DNA from: Paraprevotella sp.
GTDB lineage: Bacteria > Bacteroidota > Bacteroidia > Bacteroidales > Bacteroidaceae
Assembly: GCA_017425765.1 (NCBI GenBank)
Contig: JAFOXE010000177.1
Coordinates: 1 to 8,873, forward strand
Direction of reading: 5' to 3'
Length of the DNA: 8,873 nucleotides
Under the pieces are notes generated by a model. It was given only the letters and a program-made list of their open reading frames with translations, searched no databases and was not told where the DNA came from. The position numbers and the translations under genes are program-made. Below are positions 6,187-8,873 of this stretch, one piece after another (positions within the stretch are counted from its first letter, which is position 1; every line of letters begins with the position of its first letter).

Positions 6187-7668
6187 ATGAAAAAGACAAC
6201 TATGAAATTGATTGGAACCACCGCCTTAACATTAGGAGGCATTCTTTTGGTGAGTTGTGTGATGAAGGCAGAAACCCCTGTAGAAGCACCACAAACGCAG
6301 GTCGTAGCGCCCTCGGGTTTAGTAGATTTAACTACGGCTGCCGAGATGTCGGTGAACGCTGTGGTGTATATAAAAGTTACAACCAATGGTAAAACGCAGA
6401 CCGTAACCGTGCGTGACCCGTTTGCGGATATTTTTGGTGATTTCTTCGGTTATGGTGGGGGAGGTACTCAACGTAGACAGGTGCAAACACCGCCCCGCCG
6501 TTCGTCAGGTTCCGGTGTTATCATTTCTGAGGACGGCTACATTGTTACCAACAATCATGTGGTAAAGGGTGCCGATGAGATTTTGGTAAAACTTAATGAC
6601 CATCGTGAATTTAAAGCCAGGATTATTGGTTGTGACGAGAACACCGACTTGGCCTTGCTGAAGGTTGAAGAAAAAGGTTTGCCTACATTGCCTATTGGTA
6701 ATTCCGACGATTTGAAGTTAGGACAATGGGTGCTTGCTGTAGGTAATCCGTTTAACCTCACTTCGACCGTAACAGCCGGTATTGTGAGCGCAAAGGCCCG
6801 TTCGTTGGGTGCCAACAGCATTGAGAGTTTCATTCAAACCGATGCTGCTATCAATGCAGGAAATTCCGGAGGAGCTCTAGTTAATGAACGCGGAGAGTTA
6901 GTGGGAATCAACGCAATGCTTTATTCCAACACCGGCTCATATTCTGGTTATGGATTTGCTATCCCCACCACCATTATGAACAAGGTTGTGGCAGATCTTA
7001 AAGAATATGGAACAGTACAACGTGCAGTGTTGGGTATTGCTGGTGCAGACATGGGTACCTATATTGACAGCGAAAAAGCGAAAGGAAACGAAGTGGATTT
7101 GGGTGTATTGGCCGGTGTGTATGTAAGTGAGGTGACAGCAAATTCAACAGCCGGAGAGATTGGTTTACAACAAGGTGATGTGCTGACAGCAATTGACGGA
7201 AAGCAAATTTCTACCATGGCCGAATTGCAGGAAGAATTGGCTAAACATAGACCCGGAGATAAGGTAAAGTTCAGTTTTGTACGTGACAAGAAAACATATC
7301 AAAAGGAAGGAGTTCTTCGTAATGCACAAGGAACAACAAAAGTTATGGAAAGCGTGGATATGGACCGTTTTGGAGCTGCCCTTCGTCCTTTGAGCGATAA
7401 GAACAAAATGGCATTGAATTTACCTTATGGTCTTGAGGTTGCGGCTATTAAACGTGGCAAGATGATGGATGCCGGTGTGGAAAAAGGATTGATTATATTG
7501 ATGGTTAACGACAAGCCGATGAAGAGCCTAGACGACTTCGAAGAGGCTGTTCGTGAGGCTAATCAATCAAGCGATCGTACGCTCTGGATTCGTGCTGTGA
7601 CTCAAAGCGGAATGAAGAGAAGTTTCGTGATAGAATTGGATAAGGATGTAGAGAATAAGAAAAAATAG
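6187..7668 (+). CDS. htrA: HtrA/Deg (Do-family) serine endopeptidase with two PDZ domains, probable lipoprotein
   Basis: A periplasmic protease/chaperone that degrades misfolded envelope proteins. With the ATG at 6187 the product is 493 aa. Residues 1-24 are a signal peptide whose end, LLVSC, satisfies the lipobox, making Cys24 a likely lipidation site. The chymotrypsin-like domain carries the triad His124 (TNNHVV), Asp154 (NTDLALLKV) and Ser227 (INAGNSGGAL). A DPFADIFGDFFG plus Gly/Arg-rich segment at 77-106 corresponds to the flexible LA-loop region. PDZ1 covers about 279-375 and includes GLQQGDVLTAIDGK. PDZ2 covers about 390-485, including GLIILMVNDKPM. Size and order match DegP/DegQ. A GTG at 6157 would add ten residues (MILTKQQNKI) before the basic start of the signal peptide. 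I prefer 6187 because the preceding bases look like a typical A-rich Bacteroidota leader. The gene is divergent from rnpB and precedes rpoD by 97 bp. All catalytic residues are intact. Confidence 0.94.
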   Translation: MKKTTMKLIGTTALTLGGILLVSCVMKAETPVEAPQTQVVAPSGLVDLTTAAEMSVNAVVYIKVTTNGKTQTVTVRDPFADIFGDFFGYGGGGTQRRQVQTPPRRSSGSGVIISEDGYIVTNNHVVKGADEILVKLNDHREFKARIIGCDENTDLALLKVEEKGLPTLPIGNSDDLKLGQWVLAVGNPFNLTSTVTAGIVSAKARSLGANSIESFIQTDAAINAGNSGGALVNERGELVGINAMLYSNTGSYSGYGFAIPTTIMNKVVADLKEYGTVQRAVLGIAGADMGTYIDSEKAKGNEVDLGVLAGVYVSEVTANSTAGEIGLQQGDVLTAIDGKQISTMAELQEELAKHRPGDKVKFSFVRDKKTYQKEGVLRNAQGTTKVMESVDMDRFGAALRPLSDKNKMALNLPYGLEVAAIKRGKMMDAGVEKGLIILMVNDKPMKSLDDFEEAVREANQSSDRTLWIRAVTQSGMKRSFVIELDKDVENKKK

Positions 7669-7680
7669 TATTCTTGTTTT
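7652..7680 (+). terminator. Weak possible terminator at the end of the HtrA gene
   Basis: AGAATA (7652-7657) can pair with TATTCT (7669-7674) around an 11-nt loop, followed by TGTTTTT. The stem is short, A/T-rich and overlaps the last codons and stop of the gene. Termination is therefore likely to be partial, and some read-through into rpoD is possible. Confidence 0.25.
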
Positions 7681-7734
7681 TACAGGTATGTCTAAATTTT
7701 CGAGAAATATGACGAGCGTCTCGATTATTTTTGC

Positions 7735-7742
7735 TACCTTTG
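7735..7742 (+). promoter_or_regulatory. -7 box (TACCTTTG) of the rpoD promoter
   Basis: TACCTTTG matches TAnnTTTG at all fixed positions and is identical to the rnpB box. It ends 23 bp before the ATG at 7766, giving a leader of roughly 18 nt. No TTTG was found 19-21 bp upstream; that stretch instead holds GACGAGCGTC (7711-7720), a small dyad with 4-bp arms. The primary sigma factor made by this gene would be expected to recognise this box, so the gene probably feeds its own transcription. Confidence 0.6.
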
Positions 7743-7765
7743 CATCCTAAACGTGTTCTAGAAGA

Positions 7766-8626
7766 ATGAGACAGCTTAAGATTACCAAAAGTATTACAAA
7801 CCGCGAGAGTGCCTCTCTTGATAAGTACTTGCAGGAGATTGGTCGCGAGGACTTGATTACAGTTGAAGAAGAAGTAGAATTGGCGCAGCGTATTCGGAAA
7901 GGCGATCGCGTGGCGTTGGAAAAACTAACTCGTGCAAATTTGCGTTTTGTGGTATCAGTAGCTAAGCAATACCAGAACCAAGGTTTAAGTTTGCCAGACC
8001 TTATCAACGAAGGAAACTTAGGACTAATCAAAGCCGCAGAGAAGTTTGATGAAACTCGTGGTTTTAAGTTCATTAGTTATGCTGTATGGTGGATTCGTCA
8101 ATCCATTTTGCAGGCGTTGGCAGAGCAAGCTCGTATTGTCCGTCTTCCTTTGAACCAAGTAGGTTCATTGAACAAGATTAGTAAAGCGTTTAGTAAGTTC
8201 GAACAAGAAAATGAGCGCAGACCGAGTCCAGAGGAATTGGCAGACGAACTTGATATTCCGGTAGAAAAGATTGCCGATACCTTGAAGGTGGGCAACCGTC
8301 ACATCTCAGTTGACGCTCCGTTTGTTGAGGGTGAGGACAACAGTTTATTGGATGTTTTGGTTAACGATGATTCTCCAATGGCAGACCGTTCATTAGTAAA
8401 CGAGTCTTTGTCGCGTGAGATTGATCGTGCCCTTTCTACTTTGACAGATAGAGAAAAGGAAATCATCCAAATGTTCTTTGGAATCAATCATCAGGAGATG
8501 ACCTTGGAGGAAATCGGCGATAAGTTTAACCTTACCCGTGAACGTGTGCGTCAGATTAAGGAGAAGGCGATTCGTCGTTTGCGTCAGAACACGAAGAGTA
8601 AGTTATTGAAGTCTTACTTGGGATAA
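7766..8626 (+). CDS. rpoD: Primary sigma-70 family RNA polymerase sigma factor (RpoD/SigA type)
   Basis: A 286-aa sigma factor that directs RNA polymerase to housekeeping promoters. Region 1.2 begins near residue 14 ([10 protein letters not shown]), with no region 1.1 before it. This explains the short length compared with the roughly 610-aa E. coli RpoD and is typical of the Bacteroidota primary sigma factor. Region 2 covers about 50-125 and includes [37 protein letters not shown] and the -10 recognition helix [10 protein letters not shown]. Region 3 covers about 130-210 ([13 protein letters not shown], then [12 protein letters not shown]). Region 4 covers about 218-286, with the helix-turn-helix [24 protein letters not shown] that contacts the -33 element. 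Several TAnnTTTG boxes in this window are presumptive targets. The gene has its own -7 box and ends at a strong terminator, so it is probably monocistronic apart from possible read-through from the protease gene. Confidence 0.96.
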   Translation: MRQLKITKSITNRESASLDKYLQEIGREDLITVEEEVELAQRIRKGDRVALEKLTRANLRFVVSVAKQYQNQGLSLPDLINEGNLGLIKAAEKFDETRGFKFISYAVWWIRQSILQALAEQARIVRLPLNQVGSLNKISKAFSKFEQENERRPSPEELADELDIPVEKIADTLKVGNRHISVDAPFVEGEDNSLLDVLVNDDSPMADRSLVNESLSREIDRALSTLTDREKEIIQMFFGINHQEMTLEEIGDKFNLTRERVRQIKEKAIRRLRQNTKSKLLKSYLG

Positions 8627-8640
8627 GAAATTAAGCTAAG

Positions 8641-8654
8641 AGGATGTACATCCT
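8641..8654. repeat. Perfect 14-bp palindrome AGGATGTACATCCT after rpoD
   Basis: The 14 bases read the same on both strands, begin 14 bp after the rpoD stop codon and are followed by TTTT. As RNA it could form a 5-bp stem with a GUAC loop, which is too weak to be a main terminator. As DNA it is a symmetric site. It lies 15 bp before the strong terminator and could be a 3'-UTR stabilising hairpin or a chance palindrome. Confidence 0.45.
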
Positions 8655-8669
8655 TTTGAAAAACTATGG

Positions 8670-8704
8670 AGGAGCAGAAGAGTAAAACTTCTGCTCCTTT
8701 TTTA
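8670..8704 (+). terminator. Strong intrinsic terminator of rpoD
   Basis: GGAGCAGAAG (8671-8680) pairs perfectly with CTTCTGCTCC (8688-8697) across a 7-nt loop. One more A-T pair extends the stem, and a run of T residues follows (8698-8703). This is a classical Rho-independent terminator on the plus strand and closes the rpoD transcript. Confidence 0.92.
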
Positions 8705-8729
8705 TTATAGAAATAATGTGCGTGTAGCC

Positions 8730-8760
8730 TTTGTCACGGCGATATAAATGCGTATATTTG
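8730..8760 (+). promoter_or_regulatory. Canonical Bacteroidota promoter (TTTG - 19 bp - TATATTTG)
   Basis: TTTG at 8730-8733 and TATATTTG at 8753-8760 match the -33 and -7 consensus elements exactly, with the preferred 19-bp spacer. Transcription would start near 8765. That falls downstream of the ATG at 8762 and therefore favours the in-frame ATG at 8786 as the start of the next gene. This is the clearest promoter in the window. Confidence 0.85.
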
Positions 8761-8785
8761 CATGAAAATTACAAAGATACCTAAT

Positions 8786-8873
8786 ATGAAATCAATAAAA
8801 GTTTTCGTAGTTTTTTTGCTGTTAGCTCTTACTGCACTTGGTTTATCTGCAAAATCTGATGTGCGTACCACCA
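8786..8873 (+). CDS. N-terminus of a secreted protein (cut by window end)
   Basis: The visible 29 residues begin MKSIKVFVVFLLLALTALGL and continue SAKSDVRTT. This is a clear signal peptide with likely type I cleavage after LSA. An in-frame ATG at 8762 would add eight residues, but it lies upstream of the transcription start expected from the promoter at 8730-8760, so 8786 is chosen. The gene is separated from rpoD by a terminator and has its own promoter. The mature start (KSDVRTT) is reminiscent of small periplasmic heavy-metal-associated (HMA) proteins of Bacteroidales, but too little sequence is present to assign a family. Confidence 0.7.
   Translation, partial: MKSIKVFVVFLLLALTALGLSAKSDVRTT

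Noticed and set aside
1..8873. CRISPR arrays, tRNA genes, insertion sequences or phage genes
   Set aside because: No regularly spaced repeats, cloverleaf-like segments, transposase motifs or terminal repeats were found on reading both strands.

Overview
The window looks like chromosomal DNA of a member of the Bacteroidota, most likely the order Bacteroidales (Prevotella/Bacteroides-like). The evidence is: several TAnnTTTG-type -7 promoter boxes, one with a TTTG -33 box at 19 bp; mostly A-rich leaders without Shine-Dalgarno sequences; a short primary sigma factor lacking region 1.1; and secreted proteins with Bacteroidales-style lipoboxes and C-terminal tails. No insertion sequence, integrase, tRNA, attachment site or CRISPR array was seen. 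Most of the window is a housekeeping region, and its left quarter is a less conserved cell-envelope locus.

Layout. Positions 1-120 hold the last 39 codons of a membrane protein. Seven bases later begins a lipoprotein gene (128-907) with an OB-fold-like DUF6359-type domain and a Pro/Glu-rich tail. It overlaps by 4 bp (ATGA) a gene for a 536-aa secreted protein (904-2514). These three genes look like one operon for exported proteins of unknown function. A 250-bp spacer carrying a -7 box leads to a PurF-like phosphoribosyltransferase (2765-4216). That protein lacks the catalytic N-terminal cysteine of the glutaminase but keeps the PRPP motif and the cysteine pattern of the PurF iron-sulfur cluster. 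Convergent to it, 20 bp away, is a YihY/BrkB-family membrane protein with a cytoplasmic winged-helix-like tail (5550-4237, minus). Directly upstream of that gene on the same strand is rnpB, the RNase P RNA (about 5965-5588, minus), with its own promoter.

To the right, a divergent intergenic region of about 220 bp with a perfect dyad (6102-6117) precedes an HtrA/Deg periplasmic protease (6187-7668), whose signal peptide ends in a lipobox. Next comes the primary sigma factor gene rpoD (7766-8626), which lies behind a perfect TAnnTTTG box, the type of promoter its own product should recognise. A small palindrome and a strong intrinsic terminator end rpoD. A textbook Bacteroidota promoter (8730-8760) then drives the first codons of a secreted protein cut by the window end.

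Functionally, the right half combines core transcription (sigma factor), tRNA processing (RNase P RNA) and envelope protein quality control (HtrA). I found no unambiguous novel system. The most interesting items are the glutaminase-dead PurF paralogue, the apparent lipoprotein form of HtrA, and the uncharacterised lipoprotein/secreted-protein pair with an unusually strong Shine-Dalgarno sequence.
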